A stretch of DNA of 64,000 bases from an uncultured Acidimicrobiaceae bacterium (GTDB lineage Bacteria; Actinomycetota; Acidimicrobiia; Acidimicrobiales; RAAP-2), in contig CAIQOJ010000003.1 in NCBI GenBank assembly GCA_903873395.1, positions 1 through 64,000 on the forward strand. The letters are read 5' to 3'. A model generated the notes under the pieces. The model made no database searches and was not told where the DNA came from. It worked only from the letters and a program-made list of their open reading frames with translations. Below, piece by piece: positions 1-10,097 of this stretch. Position 1 is the stretch's first letter; each line of letters begins with the position of its first letter. The position numbers and the translations under genes were made by a program.

Positions 1-1
1 C

Positions 2-166
2 CAGGCCGGAGCCTTGGCGCCCGACGATCTCACCGTGTGGCGGGCCGGAATGCCCCTTATCGGTGAGGATCCGTTCGGCCAGGACTTCCTCGACCGCTAC
101 GACGACTGGCGGGCCAACGGCAGCCCGTCCCACTCGCTTCCGTCTGTCCGGTCATCACCGGACTGA
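2..166 (+). CDS. C-terminal fragment of an uncharacterised protein, truncated by the window edge
   Basis: Open frame 2 from window start to TGA at 164-166 (QAGALAPDDLTVWRAGMPLIGEDPFGQDFLDRYDDW...). Confidence 0.4.
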   Translation, partial: QAGALAPDDLTVWRAGMPLIGEDPFGQDFLDRYDDWRANGSPSHSLPSVRSSPD

Positions 167-375
167 CCACCATCGATCCCGCGCGTGACGCCAGGCGATG
201 TCGTGGTGGAGGCCCTTCACTCATCTCGGTGCAGGTGATCCGATGTCCGTCGACAGGTGACTGATCGACCAGCGTCGATCAGCCTCGCCACCCTTCGGCC
301 CTACCGATCGGAGCGACGCCCCCTCATCATGGTGGATGGCCACGCGAATCCAGCGGTGGCCTCCGGAGGGCAGAG

Positions 376-975
376 ATGCGACGAAGTACTGCAGTCGTGG
401 CCCTCGTCGGCATCGTCGTTTCCCTGGGGCTGGCCTCATTGGCCACCACAGGGTCCACGGTGCGGGCGTCGGTAGATCACGTGGTCCACTTGTCGGTGGA
501 CGCATCACCAGTCCTAGAGCGCCAGTTCGTTCCCGTGCCGGGCTACCGAACGGTGCGCGTCACGCCGACGCAGGTGCATCGTCGAACACAGGTGCTCCTC
601 CACCAAGAAAACCTCAACGGCACTCCGATCTTCTCGGCCGTCTCCTATCGCGACGTGGAGATCCGAGGTCACCGCTCTGCCACGGAATCAGCCGGACGTG
701 ACCTCGGCCTCGTCGAACTCCGACTCTTTGCCGAAGTGCCTGCGCTTGGAGCAGGGGCGCAGGTGGCCACCCACACCCTGGGGGCAAAGGTGCGCCTGGT
801 CAGCAGCTTCACCTACTCGGGCGTCCAGGTCTACGAGTACGTCCACGCGGTTCCAGGGCTGGGTCGCTACACGGTGATGTGGATGCAGGGCCTCACCATG
901 GTCGTCATCAGTGGTGAAGACGCCAGCGCCTTGCGTGCATGGTGCCACGCCTACTTGACCACCACCTTGCCTTAG
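376..975 (+). CDS. Secreted hypothetical protein
   Basis: 199-aa ORF with N-terminal signal-like hydrophobic segment (MRRSTAVVALVGIVVSLGLASLATTGS). Confidence 0.6.
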   Translation: MRRSTAVVALVGIVVSLGLASLATTGSTVRASVDHVVHLSVDASPVLERQFVPVPGYRTVRVTPTQVHRRTQVLLHQENLNGTPIFSAVSYRDVEIRGHRSATESAGRDLGLVELRLFAEVPALGAGAQVATHTLGAKVRLVSSFTYSGVQVYEYVHAVPGLGRYTVMWMQGLTMVVISGEDASALRAWCHAYLTTTLP

Positions 976-1016
976 GCGTGTTTCAGGGGCGATGTAGTGA
1001 GCCCTGTATGCCAGCG

Positions 1017-1867
1017 TCAGCGCAGCTTCCACTCCAGCCGAGCGCCCGAGGCAAAGCGCTCCTGGCCCTCGGCCAGTGCTTGCGGGCTGTTACCCAAGCC
1101 TACGAAGGCATATCCCAGGGCGAGGGCCTGGCCACGACCCATATCCCTGCCTGCCCAGAGGGCCCGCAGGGAGCCTTGGACAGCGAGGGCCGGCGCATCG
1201 CTGATCTGGCGGGCGACCCAACCAGCCCGCTCGCGCAGATCGTCGACATCGGTAGCCAGCTCGGACACGAGACCGACCTGGTGGGCCCGCTGAGCACTCA
1301 TGCGCTCGGACGCTCCGAGCAGGGTCATGCGGGCCAGCTCGCCGAAGGGCAGGCGGCCGGTCATCTGAAGCGGCTCGAACGCTGCGGCCATGCCGTAGGT
1401 GACATGGGGGTCGAAGAAGGTGGCGGCCTCGGTGGCGATGATGACATCGACCTCACCGAGGAGATAGAACGCGCCTCCGCATGCCATGCCGTTGACGGCA
1501 GCAATCACGGGCTTCCACAGGTCACAGGTCTTGGGGCCGAGATCTCACCTGGATCGTCGAACATGAAGGGGGTCTCACCGGCACCCACGTGCACCGATTC
1601 GCCGTCCTCGCCAACGGTGGCATCACCCGATGTGTCGCCCAAGGCCTCGTTGCGGTCGATACCGGTGCAGAACGCCTTGTCGCCGGCTCCGGTCAAGACG
1701 ATGCAGCGGACCTCATCGCGTCGCCGAAGCGCCCGCCACAGTGTGCGCAACTCCCGTTGCATGGTGGCATTGAAGGCGTTGTAGACCTCGGGTCGATCGA
1801 GGGTCACCCAGGCCACGCCGTCGTCCTCTCGGTAGTCGAGGGTCTCGAATGCTGGAATGGCGGACAT
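1017..1867 (-). pseudogene. Enoyl-CoA hydratase/isomerase (crotonase) split by a 1-bp frameshift
   Basis: ORFs 1505..1867(-) and 1017..1508(-) are N- and C-terminal halves of one crotonase; homologous reading resumes as GPKTCDLWKPVIAAVNGMACGG in another frame. Confidence 0.75.
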
Positions 1868-2012
1868 GAGGCTCCCTTCGTCGGTGCCGAGCTAGCCGAG
1901 CGGCCCGGGCGGCTGGTGAGGCGGGCCAGAGAAGCGCGACGTGCGCCCGGGCTTGCGCGGTAGCGTGCGCAGCGGGCACCCTAGCGCCCACCAGGACCAC
2001 ACAGGAGTTGAC

Positions 2013-2510
2013 ATGTCTGACGACATCCTCACCACCATCATCGGCACCTCGACCGGCACCACCGTGGTCACGGTGGAGCGGGGGCACGTTGCGCTATTCG
2101 CCACGGCCGTCCAAGACGACAGCCCGGTCTACCGGGACCCTCGGGCTGCCGCCGATGCCGGCCTGCCGGGGATTCCCGCCCCCCCGACCTACCCCTTTGT
2201 CATGGGCAACTTCGGTGTCTATCCCGAACTCCAGACTGACGATGCTCCGAGCGCCAACCCGCTCGGCAAGGTCATCGGCCCCCTCATGGCCAATGGAGGC
2301 CTAATCCTCCACGGTGAGCAGGAGTTCACCTACCACCGCCCGGTGTTCGCCGGCGACGTGTTGGTCGGGAAGGGCATGGTGGTGGACGCCTACAAGAAGG
2401 AGTCCAAGGGAAAAACCATGACCTTTGTTGTGGTCGATACCGAGTGGTCCGACCAGGGCAGCGGCGAGCCGGTGTGCACCTCGCGCATGAACATCATCCA
2501 CCGCGTCTGA
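2013..2510 (+). CDS. MaoC-like / FAS1-type dehydratase domain protein
   Basis: MSDDILTTIIG...; hot-dog dehydratase-like sequence (PPTYPFVMG, GEQEFTYHRPVFAGDVL). Confidence 0.7.
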   Translation: MSDDILTTIIGTSTGTTVVTVERGHVALFATAVQDDSPVYRDPRAAADAGLPGIPAPPTYPFVMGNFGVYPELQTDDAPSANPLGKVIGPLMANGGLILHGEQEFTYHRPVFAGDVLVGKGMVVDAYKKESKGKTMTFVVVDTEWSDQGSGEPVCTSRMNIIHRV

Positions 2511-3367
2511 TGAGTGACGACACCACCGCAACTGCGGCCTCCGAGAACGGCGTGCCCGACGCCCATGTGCTCCGCCGTCTCGAGGACGGCGTCTTGTGGA
2601 TCACCTTGAATCGACCTGAAGCCGGAAACGCCATCACGGCGGCCATGCGTGACCAGGTGGTGGTGTGGCTGGAAGAGGCCTCGGCCGACCTGGCCGTGCG
2701 CGCCGTGGTGCTGACGGGTGCGGGGGAGAAGGGCTTCTGCACGGGGGCCGACCTGCGCTCCTCGGGACCCGCCCCGTCCCGGCCCGAAGGCGCCCCCGAG
2801 CGGGCCGTCGGTGATGCAGCGCGCCTGATCCGCACCGGGTGGCAGCGCTTGGTGAGTGCGGTGCTCGACTGCGAGAAGCCGGTGATCGCAGCAGTCAACG
2901 CAACAGCGGCAGGCGGGGGCATGCATCTGGCGCTGGCCTGTGACCTGGTTCTGGCTGCCGAAGAAGCCAAGTTCATCGAAGTCTTCATTCGTCGAGGTAT
3001 CGCTCCTGATGCCGGTGGTGCTTACTTGCTGGCCCGTCTCATCGGGCCCCAGAAAGCCAAGGAACTGTTCTTCTTCGGCGACGACGTGCCTGCCATCGAT
3101 GCCGAGCGCCTCGGACTGGTGAACAAAGTCGTTCCACGAGAACAGTTGATGGACGAAGTCGCCATCTGGGCCGCTCGCCTGGCGGCTGCACCCACGAAGG
3201 CCATCACCGTCGCCAAGTACTTGACGAATCGGGCCCTTGAGTCTGACCGAACCACTGCGTTGTGGGACGAGGCCGTCGGTCAAGAGTTGGTGACGGGCAC
3301 TGAAGACTGCCGGGAGGGCTTGACGGCATTTGCTGAGCGCCGCCCGCCGGTATTCCGAGGCTGGTAG
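2510..3367 (+). CDS. Enoyl-CoA hydratase/isomerase family protein
   Basis: Crotonase motifs (LTGAGEKGFCTGADL, KPVIAAVNATAAGGGMHLALACDL); ATG overlaps upstream stop. Confidence 0.85.
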   Translation: MSDDTTATAASENGVPDAHVLRRLEDGVLWITLNRPEAGNAITAAMRDQVVVWLEEASADLAVRAVVLTGAGEKGFCTGADLRSSGPAPSRPEGAPERAVGDAARLIRTGWQRLVSAVLDCEKPVIAAVNATAAGGGMHLALACDLVLAAEEAKFIEVFIRRGIAPDAGGAYLLARLIGPQKAKELFFFGDDVPAIDAERLGLVNKVVPREQLMDEVAIWAARLAAAPTKAITVAKYLTNRALESDRTTALWDEAVGQELVTGTEDCREGLTAFAERRPPVFRGW

Positions 3368-3419
3368 GCACCTCGACACGCCAGGCCTGTCGACCGGCTG
3401 GCACGCGGTTCGCGCTGGC

Positions 3420-3433
3420 TAGAACGGGTTCTG
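3420..3433. promoter_or_regulatory. KstR-like palindromic operator TAGAACGGGTTCTG
   Basis: Matches mycobacterial KstR consensus TNNAACNNGTTNNA at all but the last position; 31 bp upstream of the fused acyl-CoA dehydrogenase start. Confidence 0.45.
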
Positions 3434-3464
3434 CTTTTCTGTTCCCAGATGGTAGAAACAGGCC

Positions 3465-5720
3465 ATGGCCATCGGGATCCAAGACGAGCACGACGAACTG
3501 CGAGCATCGGTCGCAGGGTGGGCCGAGGCGAAGGGTGTGGCCGATGCCATGCGCACCGCCCTCGACGCCGAACATGATGCCCTGCCTGCCTACTGGAGCG
3601 ATCTAGCCGCCCAAGGCACCTTGGCTATTCAGGTGCCCGAAGAGTTCGGCGGCCAAGGAGCGGGCCTGTTCGAACTTGCCGTGGTGGCCGAGGCGCTCGG
3701 CCGTGTGGCCGCCGTCGGGCCGTGGGACACCTCCACGCTGGTTGCTGCCGTGCTCTCTGGGGCGGGTGGCCCGGTGGCCAAGGCCATCGTGCCTGGGCTC
3801 GCCGATGGTTCGATCACGGCCTCAGCGGCCATTCCTCTGGCTGCGCCCGACGGCACCGCATCGGCTCTCGTGGGCCTCAGCGGGGTGCGCTCGGGTGATG
3901 GCGGTCTGGTGGTCGATGGCACGCTCCAGCCGCTGTTGGGTGGGGCAGTGTGCGACGTGGTGCTCGCCCCGGTAGCCGTGGACGGCGACGTTGTTTGGGT
4001 GATTCTTGAGCGAACCTCGGGCGTGGAGGTCACCGAACTGGCCAGCTTTGACCCCAGTCATCGCTCGGCCGCCTGGACAGTCGCCTCGGTCGAGGTGCCT
4101 GGCGACCATGTGGTCGAGGGAGCCACGACGGCGGCAATCCGGTCGATCAGCCTGCTGGTGCTGTCGGCCGCTGCATCGGGTGGGGCGAGATGGTGTCTTG
4201 ACGCTGCGGCCGAGCACGCCCGCACTCGTGAGCAGTTCGGCCGTCCTATCGGGCAGTTCCAGGGCATCAAGCATCGGCTGGCCAACATGCTGGTCACCGT
4301 CGAGCAAGGGGTGGCTGCCACCTGGGATGCCGCGCTGGTACTCGAAAACGAGACCACTTCGGCAGGCCTTGCCGGCGCTGATCAGGCCGACTTGGCCGTG
4401 CAACTGGCCGCCGCTCTGGCTCTCGACGGCTACGTCGAGGCAGCCAAGGGAGCCATCCAGGTGCTCGGAGGCATGGGCTTCACCTGGGAACACGACGCTC
4501 ATGTCCACCTGCGCCGTGCCACCACGCTGCGCCAACTCGTTGGAGGAACGGCGCCGCTGCGGGCGCACGCCGCTCGCCTGGCCTTGGGCGGATGGCGTCG
4601 GACGCTCAGCATTGACCTGCCGCCCGAAGGCGAAGCACTTCGCTCGGAGATCCAGCCCGTCATCGCCCGTCTGGCTGCCATGGAGGATGCCGACGAGCAG
4701 CGCCGAGCGCTGGCCGCCGAAGGTCTGCTCGCTCCACACTGGCCGGCACCCTGGGGGCGGGATGCCGGTGCCGTGGAGCAGCTGGTGATCGACCAAGTCT
4801 GTGCCGAAGCCGGTCTCCGGCGACCCAACTTGGCCGTGGCTGCATGGGCCCTTCCGACGGTCATGGCCCATGGCTCGCCTGAACAGGTGGAGCGGTTCGT
4901 GGGTCCGACCCTCGATGGCGACATCATCTGGTGCCAGCTGTTCAGTGAGCCAGGTGCAGGTTCGGATCTTGCCGGACTGGCCACCCGAGCCACCAAGGTC
5001 GACGGCGGTTGGTCGTTGACTGGCCAGAAGGTCTGGACCTCAGTTGCCATGCGGGCCCATTGGGGAATCTGCCTGGCTCGGACCAATCCTGACGCCCCCA
5101 AGCACAAGGGAATCACCTACTTCTTGGTGGAGATGTCCTCGCCGGGAATTGATATCCGGCCCCTGCGGGAGATCACCGGCGATGCCCTGTTCAACGAGGT
5201 CTTCTTCGATGACGTCTTCGTCCCCGATGCGTGCGTCGTAGGGGAGATCGATGGTGGCTGGCGGCTGGCGCGCACGACCTTGGCCAACGAGCGGGTCTCA
5301 CTCTCGTCGGACTCGGCCTTCGGAGGCGCGTTGGAAGGCGTGCTGGCCCGTTTGGCCGCCCAAGACGAACTGCCGGACCCAGTGACCTTGGATCGCCTGG
5401 GCGCACTGCTGGCCGAGGCTCAGTCGCTCGCTCAACTCGGCATGCGCTCCACGCTGCGCTCCCTCGGGGGTTTGGAGCCTGGGTCCGAATCAAGCCTGGG
5501 CAAACTGCTGGGTGCTGAGTTCGACCAGCGGGTACATGAGTTCGGCCTCGACATCTGCGGCCCTGATGGCGCCGTATACGCCGGCGAAGCTGCCGCCTCG
5601 GCCTACGGTGTGCTGCAGAGCAAGTGCATGACCATCGCTGGTGGAACGAGCGAGGTCCAGCGCAATGTCATCGGCGAGCGGCTGCTCGGACTGCCCCGTG
5701 ACCCCGAGCCGGGCCGGTAG
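3465..5720 (+). CDS. Fused two-domain acyl-CoA dehydrogenase (FadE34-like architecture)
   Basis: 751 aa with two successive ACAD domains (RTREQFGRPIGQFQGIKHRLANM...; LFSEPGAGSDLAGLATRATKVDGGW...GGTSEVQRNVIGERLLGLPR). Confidence 0.85.
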   Translation: MAIGIQDEHDELRASVAGWAEAKGVADAMRTALDAEHDALPAYWSDLAAQGTLAIQVPEEFGGQGAGLFELAVVAEALGRVAAVGPWDTSTLVAAVLSGAGGPVAKAIVPGLADGSITASAAIPLAAPDGTASALVGLSGVRSGDGGLVVDGTLQPLLGGAVCDVVLAPVAVDGDVVWVILERTSGVEVTELASFDPSHRSAAWTVASVEVPGDHVVEGATTAAIRSISLLVLSAAASGGARWCLDAAAEHARTREQFGRPIGQFQGIKHRLANMLVTVEQGVAATWDAALVLENETTSAGLAGADQADLAVQLAAALALDGYVEAAKGAIQVLGGMGFTWEHDAHVHLRRATTLRQLVGGTAPLRAHAARLALGGWRRTLSIDLPPEGEALRSEIQPVIARLAAMEDADEQRRALAAEGLLAPHWPAPWGRDAGAVEQLVIDQVCAEAGLRRPNLAVAAWALPTVMAHGSPEQVERFVGPTLDGDIIWCQLFSEPGAGSDLAGLATRATKVDGGWSLTGQKVWTSVAMRAHWGICLARTNPDAPKHKGITYFLVEMSSPGIDIRPLREITGDALFNEVFFDDVFVPDACVVGEIDGGWRLARTTLANERVSLSSDSAFGGALEGVLARLAAQDELPDPVTLDRLGALLAEAQSLAQLGMRSTLRSLGGLEPGSESSLGKLLGAEFDQRVHEFGLDICGPDGAVYAGEAAASAYGVLQSKCMTIAGGTSEVQRNVIGERLLGLPRDPEPGR

Positions 5721-5859
5721 GGCGCCAAGCAGGCATCTGGGTGGCAGCTTCCAGCACTCGAACGTCACGGCAGCAGACGCTGGGCGACAGTAGATCTGCA
5801 TGCACCAACGAAGTCACCACGAACACCAACGACACCGGACATCCAGGAAGGACGAGACT

Positions 5860-6291
5860 ATGGCTGATGCACCCCTGCATTTCGAAGACGTCAACGAGGG
5901 CGACGAGGCCCCTGTGTTGACCCATGCCCTTACGCGCACCGATCTTGTGGCCTATGCCGGAGCGTCGGGTGACTACAACCCGATGCACCACGACGAGGTG
6001 AAGGCCACCGCTGCGGGTCAGCCGAGCGTGTTCGGCCATGGCATGTTCTCCATGGGCCTGCTCGGAACGGCCATCACCGACTGGGTGGGAGTGGGCAACG
6101 TCACCCGGTTCCAGGTGCGCTTCGCTCGCCAGACGTGGCCGGGTGAAGAACTGTCGAGCCGCATCGTGGTGTCGGCCAAGCGCACGGAGGGATCCGACCA
6201 CCTCCTTGACCTGGACGTCCGACTCGTCAATGCCGACGGCGAGGAGAAGGTCGTAGGCGAGGCCACGGCCAAGGTGCCAACCGCCTCGTGA
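5860..6291 (+). CDS. MaoC-like dehydratase
   Basis: MADAPLHFEDVNEGDEAPV..., YAGASGDYNPMHHDE hydratase-2 motif. Confidence 0.8.
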   Translation: MADAPLHFEDVNEGDEAPVLTHALTRTDLVAYAGASGDYNPMHHDEVKATAAGQPSVFGHGMFSMGLLGTAITDWVGVGNVTRFQVRFARQTWPGEELSSRIVVSAKRTEGSDHLLDLDVRLVNADGEEKVVGEATAKVPTAS

Positions 6292-6315
6292 ACCGTGCCG
6301 TCTGGCGAACTGCAA

Positions 6316-6332
6316 CAGCCCCAATGGGGCTG
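6316..6332. terminator. Candidate hairpin CAGCCCC-AAT-GGGGCTG
   Basis: 7-bp perfect stem 25 bp after MaoC stop; no U-tract. Confidence 0.4.
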
Positions 6333-6615
6333 ATCAAGGCACTCTCGCCCGCAGGGCTCGACGCACTGCCTGCCAAGAGGGCCTGACAAGCAGGGCCTGA
6401 CTATTCGGGCCAGACATCTGCAGGCGGGCTCGTAGGTCCTGGCTGGCTGGTCCTGGCGGGTCGTGCCACGCCACTGAGCCACGTCGCCGACCTCGCTGGT
6501 CGGTGTCCATTCCACACCAGGCCTTCGCCGGTACAGTCCTGGGTGGGAGTGGCGGCCACCGCAGGTACTCCGATTCGGACCCAAGCGGAACCGGCGGCTG
6601 CTCTCGGGGAGGAAT

Positions 6616-7992
6616 GTGGACCGAGCCAGCACAGGGCGTGAGTGCACCAGGCGTCGTCGGCGACGCCATCGACGGACAGACGCCGTCCTGGCATCAGTCA
6701 TGGTCGTCCTTGTAGTGACTGCCGGATGTGCCAACGTCACGGTGCTTTCCGTATCGCATGCCGGTGACGCCGATGGCGTAACGCCAACCTCCATCCGGGT
6801 GGGGGGTATGGGGTCACTCAGCGGTTTCGTTGCCTCGACCTTTGCTCCCGTGGTCACTGGGGCCCGGGCCTATTTCGATGCGCTCGATGTCGCCGGCGGC
6901 GTGAACGGCCGCAAGATCGTCTACGGACCGTTGATCGATGATGGAACCTCGCCCTCAGGAGACCTCACCGCGGCCCAGCGCCTCGTCCAGGCCAAGGTGT
7001 TCGCTGTGGTGGGTGTCGGGACGCCGTTCTTCACCGGCTCGTCGGTGTTGCGATCCCAGGGGGTGCCGACATTCGGATTGCAGGTGAACACCAACGAGCA
7101 ATGGGCTGGGCCCGCGATGTTCGGGGCCGGAGGTTCCTACGTGGACCCGATGCTTCCTCAGCCCCAGGTCGCCTATGCGCTCCAGCGAGTGCACGCCCAC
7201 CGTGCTGCTGTGCTGGCCTACAACGTGGCGCAGTCCTCAGACGGGTGCATCAGTGTCATCAAGGCGCTGGCCCTCCACCGCATACCCACCCCAGTGATCG
7301 ATGAATCGATCCCCTTTGGTGCAGCGTCACTCGACGCCGATGTGACCAGGATCCAACGAAGCGGAGCGGACTTCGTGGTCACCTGCATGGATGCCAGCGG
7401 GAACATCAAGCTCTCCCAGACGCTCAAACAACATGGCCTAGGTGCGGTCACTCAGTACTGGCTGGATGGCTACAACACCCAGAACTTGGTGAACGACCCC
7501 GGCGCCCTCGACGGGGTCATCTTCATGCTCCAGCAGACACCGTTCGAGCTGGCATCGCTGGCACCTCGGGTGTATCCGGGAATCGATCGCTTCGTGGCGG
7601 ACATGCACCGGTTCGCGCCCGGGACGCCACTGAGCGGGTCCGCATTGGCCGGGTGGGCCAGTGCAGATCTCTTTACCCAGGGGCTCCGAGCAGCGGGGGC
7701 CGATGTGACCCGCACTCGGGTGGTGGCCGCCATCAACCGGCTCCGGGCTTACAACGCCGACGGTGCCTATCCGCCCGTCGATTGGACGAAGGCCCACGTA
7801 GGGGTGACGTCGGTCAATTGCTCGACCTTCGTGCGGGCCAAGGGCACCCGGTTCGTTCCCGTGTTTGCTCCGCCGACAGGCGTCTATCGCTGTTTCGACC
7901 AGATCCATCCTCCGCCAACGTCGTCGACGTTGCCGTCGGGACAGGTGCCGGTCGTCCTGGTGCCGCCTGCCCCAGGGGTGCCAGGCCAGTGA
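6616..7992 (+). CDS. ABC transporter substrate-binding lipoprotein, branched-chain amino acid (LivK) type
   Basis: Lipobox-like VVTAGCAN; periplasmic-binding fold sequence; directly upstream of Liv permease/ATPase genes. Confidence 0.8.
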   Translation: MDRASTGRECTRRRRRRHRRTDAVLASVMVVLVVTAGCANVTVLSVSHAGDADGVTPTSIRVGGMGSLSGFVASTFAPVVTGARAYFDALDVAGGVNGRKIVYGPLIDDGTSPSGDLTAAQRLVQAKVFAVVGVGTPFFTGSSVLRSQGVPTFGLQVNTNEQWAGPAMFGAGGSYVDPMLPQPQVAYALQRVHAHRAAVLAYNVAQSSDGCISVIKALALHRIPTPVIDESIPFGAASLDADVTRIQRSGADFVVTCMDASGNIKLSQTLKQHGLGAVTQYWLDGYNTQNLVNDPGALDGVIFMLQQTPFELASLAPRVYPGIDRFVADMHRFAPGTPLSGSALAGWASADLFTQGLRAAGADVTRTRVVAAINRLRAYNADGAYPPVDWTKAHVGVTSVNCSTFVRAKGTRFVPVFAPPTGVYRCFDQIHPPPTSSTLPSGQVPVVLVPPAPGVPGQ

Positions 7993-10097
7993 GTCAACTC
8001 CTGTCATTCGCACTGCCGGGCGTCCCTTATGGATGCGTATTCGCCTTGATGGCGGTCGGCTTGGTGCTGACCTACAAAGCCTCAGGCGTATTCAACCTGG
8101 CGTTCGGCGCCCAAGCCTTCGTGTCTGCCCTCACCTATGTCTCCTTGATCGACGGGGGGTGGCCTCGGTGGGCAGCAGCAGTGATCGCCGTCTTGGTCAT
8201 CGGCCCAGTGGTCGGGATACTCCTCGACCGGTTGCTCTTCCGCCGCATCCGCACGGCGTCACCCTTGGTCACCCTGGTGCCCTCGCTGGGCCTGTTGGTG
8301 GCACTGCCTCAGGTGGCCATCATGGTGGTCGGCTCGATTCCGGTGATTCCTCCACCGGCTCTGGTGGGAAATGCCCAGCGGGTCTATCTCCACCTCGGTT
8401 CGGTGCCGGTCAGCGGCCTCGAACTCTCCGTGACCGGAGCCACCCTCGTTGTGGTGGCTGGACTGGTCGCCCTCTTCCGGTTCACCCCGGTTGGCCTCGA
8501 GATGCGAGCGGTGGTCGAGAGCCCCCGCCTCACCGAGTTGGCTGGTATCGACTCAAGCCGTATCGGTCTGGCGGCGTGGATCCTCTCGAGTGTCCTGGCC
8601 GGGCTTGCCGGGGTGTTGCTCGCCCCGCTCTATGCCCAGGTCGATCCTCAGAACTTCACCGTGCTCTTGGTGTGGGGCATCGCTGGGGCGGTCATCGGCC
8701 GGTTCACCAGCCTGCCACTGGCCCTCGTTGGCGGTCTGGCGCTCGGCATCGGTCAACAGATCTTGGCTGGCTATCTGCCTCCGGGGGTGGTGGCCAACGG
8801 ACTTCGCCCGTCGTTGCCATTTTTCGTGCTGCTCATTTTCTTGCCCTTGGTGGGAACGAGTCGAGCGACAGATCCACTGGCCGGCTGTGACCCGCCTACG
8901 TCAGCAGTCGAGCGTGCCGTGTCGGGCTATCGGTCTGGGGCCACTGCCGCAGCCGGTGGCTCCTGGGAGTCGCTGGCAGGTGGGGCAGTGACCTCGGTGG
9001 GAGTGTGGCACCGGCGCCTCGACGGTGCAGCACCCACACCCCTGGCCGACCGGTTCACCCGGCGGCCAACGGCCACCTTGGCGTTGGTGGTGGGGGTGGT
9101 CGCTGTCATCTCGGCGTTGACCTGGGTGCCGCCCGACTGGCTCTTCACCATGAACCAAGCACTAGCGGTGTCGATCATCTTCTTGTCACTCACCTTGCTG
9201 ACGGGCATGAGTGGGCTGATCTCCTTGTGTCAGGCGACCTTCGCAGGGCTCGGCGGGTTCGTGGCAGGGCAGTTAGCCGTCCACTTCGGCCTGCCAGTAA
9301 TGATTGGCGTGATTGCCGGTGGACTACTGGCTGCACTGCTGGGGGTGGTTGTGGCCATTCCCACGTTGCGCCTGGCCGGCCTCTCGTTGGCCCTGGCCAC
9401 GCTGGCCTTCGCCTTGTTGGCCGACAACATCCTCTTCCCTGTCTCCTGGGTCGGCAACGGGGCAGGAGGTGTGACGGTGCCCCGGCCATCGGCAGGGCCG
9501 ATCAGTTTCGCCGCAGCCAAACCGTTCTTCCTGTTGTCTCTGGTCGTGCTCGGTGGGGCGGCGCTAGTCGTGAAGTTGGTGGGGGACGGGACCATGGGCC
9601 GCTACCTCGCCGCTGTGCGGGGCAGTGAACTGGCATCGTCGTCGGTGGGCATCGATGTGACCCGGCTGCGGGTGCTGGTGTTCGCCATCTCGGCCGGCCT
9701 TGCCGGAGTGGGAGGAGCGATGTCGGGGTCACTCGAGGGCTCGCTCTCACCGGATGCCTATGGCTATCAGGTCTCCATAGTTCTTCTGGCCGTGGTGGCC
9801 ATCGTGGGTATCGGATCGATCTCGGGGGCGATTGTGGCCGGCGTGGTCTACGAGGTCCTCCAGCAGGCAGTGACCACGTTGCCGGCCCGGTTCGCCGGCC
9901 TGGTTGCCGTCCTCTTCGGCTTGGCCGCCCTCAGCTATACCCGGCATCCCGAAGGGTTCTTGGACGTCTTGGGCGGCCGTGCCGAGCGCGTGATCGAGCG
10001 GGCCCGGAACCGCCGGGCCACGGCCAGGCAGGGGAGTGGCTCAGTTCCGCCACCCACCGGTGGCCCGGTGGTCGCTCAGGCCGGGGGCATGTCGTGA
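7989..10097 (+). CDS. Fused LivH-LivM branched-chain amino acid-type ABC permease
   Basis: GTG start overlaps SBP stop; N-half LivH-like (GLVLTYKASGVFNLAFGAQA), C-half LivM-like (GLISLCQATFAGLGGF). Confidence 0.85.
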   Translation: MSQLLSFALPGVPYGCVFALMAVGLVLTYKASGVFNLAFGAQAFVSALTYVSLIDGGWPRWAAAVIAVLVIGPVVGILLDRLLFRRIRTASPLVTLVPSLGLLVALPQVAIMVVGSIPVIPPPALVGNAQRVYLHLGSVPVSGLELSVTGATLVVVAGLVALFRFTPVGLEMRAVVESPRLTELAGIDSSRIGLAAWILSSVLAGLAGVLLAPLYAQVDPQNFTVLLVWGIAGAVIGRFTSLPLALVGGLALGIGQQILAGYLPPGVVANGLRPSLPFFVLLIFLPLVGTSRATDPLAGCDPPTSAVERAVSGYRSGATAAAGGSWESLAGGAVTSVGVWHRRLDGAAPTPLADRFTRRPTATLALVVGVVAVISALTWVPPDWLFTMNQALAVSIIFLSLTLLTGMSGLISLCQATFAGLGGFVAGQLAVHFGLPVMIGVIAGGLLAALLGVVVAIPTLRLAGLSLALATLAFALLADNILFPVSWVGNGAGGVTVPRPSAGPISFAAAKPFFLLSLVVLGGAALVVKLVGDGTMGRYLAAVRGSELASSSVGIDVTRLRVLVFAISAGLAGVGGAMSGSLEGSLSPDAYGYQVSIVLLAVVAIVGIGSISGAIVAGVVYEVLQQAVTTLPARFAGLVAVLFGLAALSYTRHPEGFLDVLGGRAERVIERARNRRATARQGSGSVPPPTGGPVVAQAGGMS

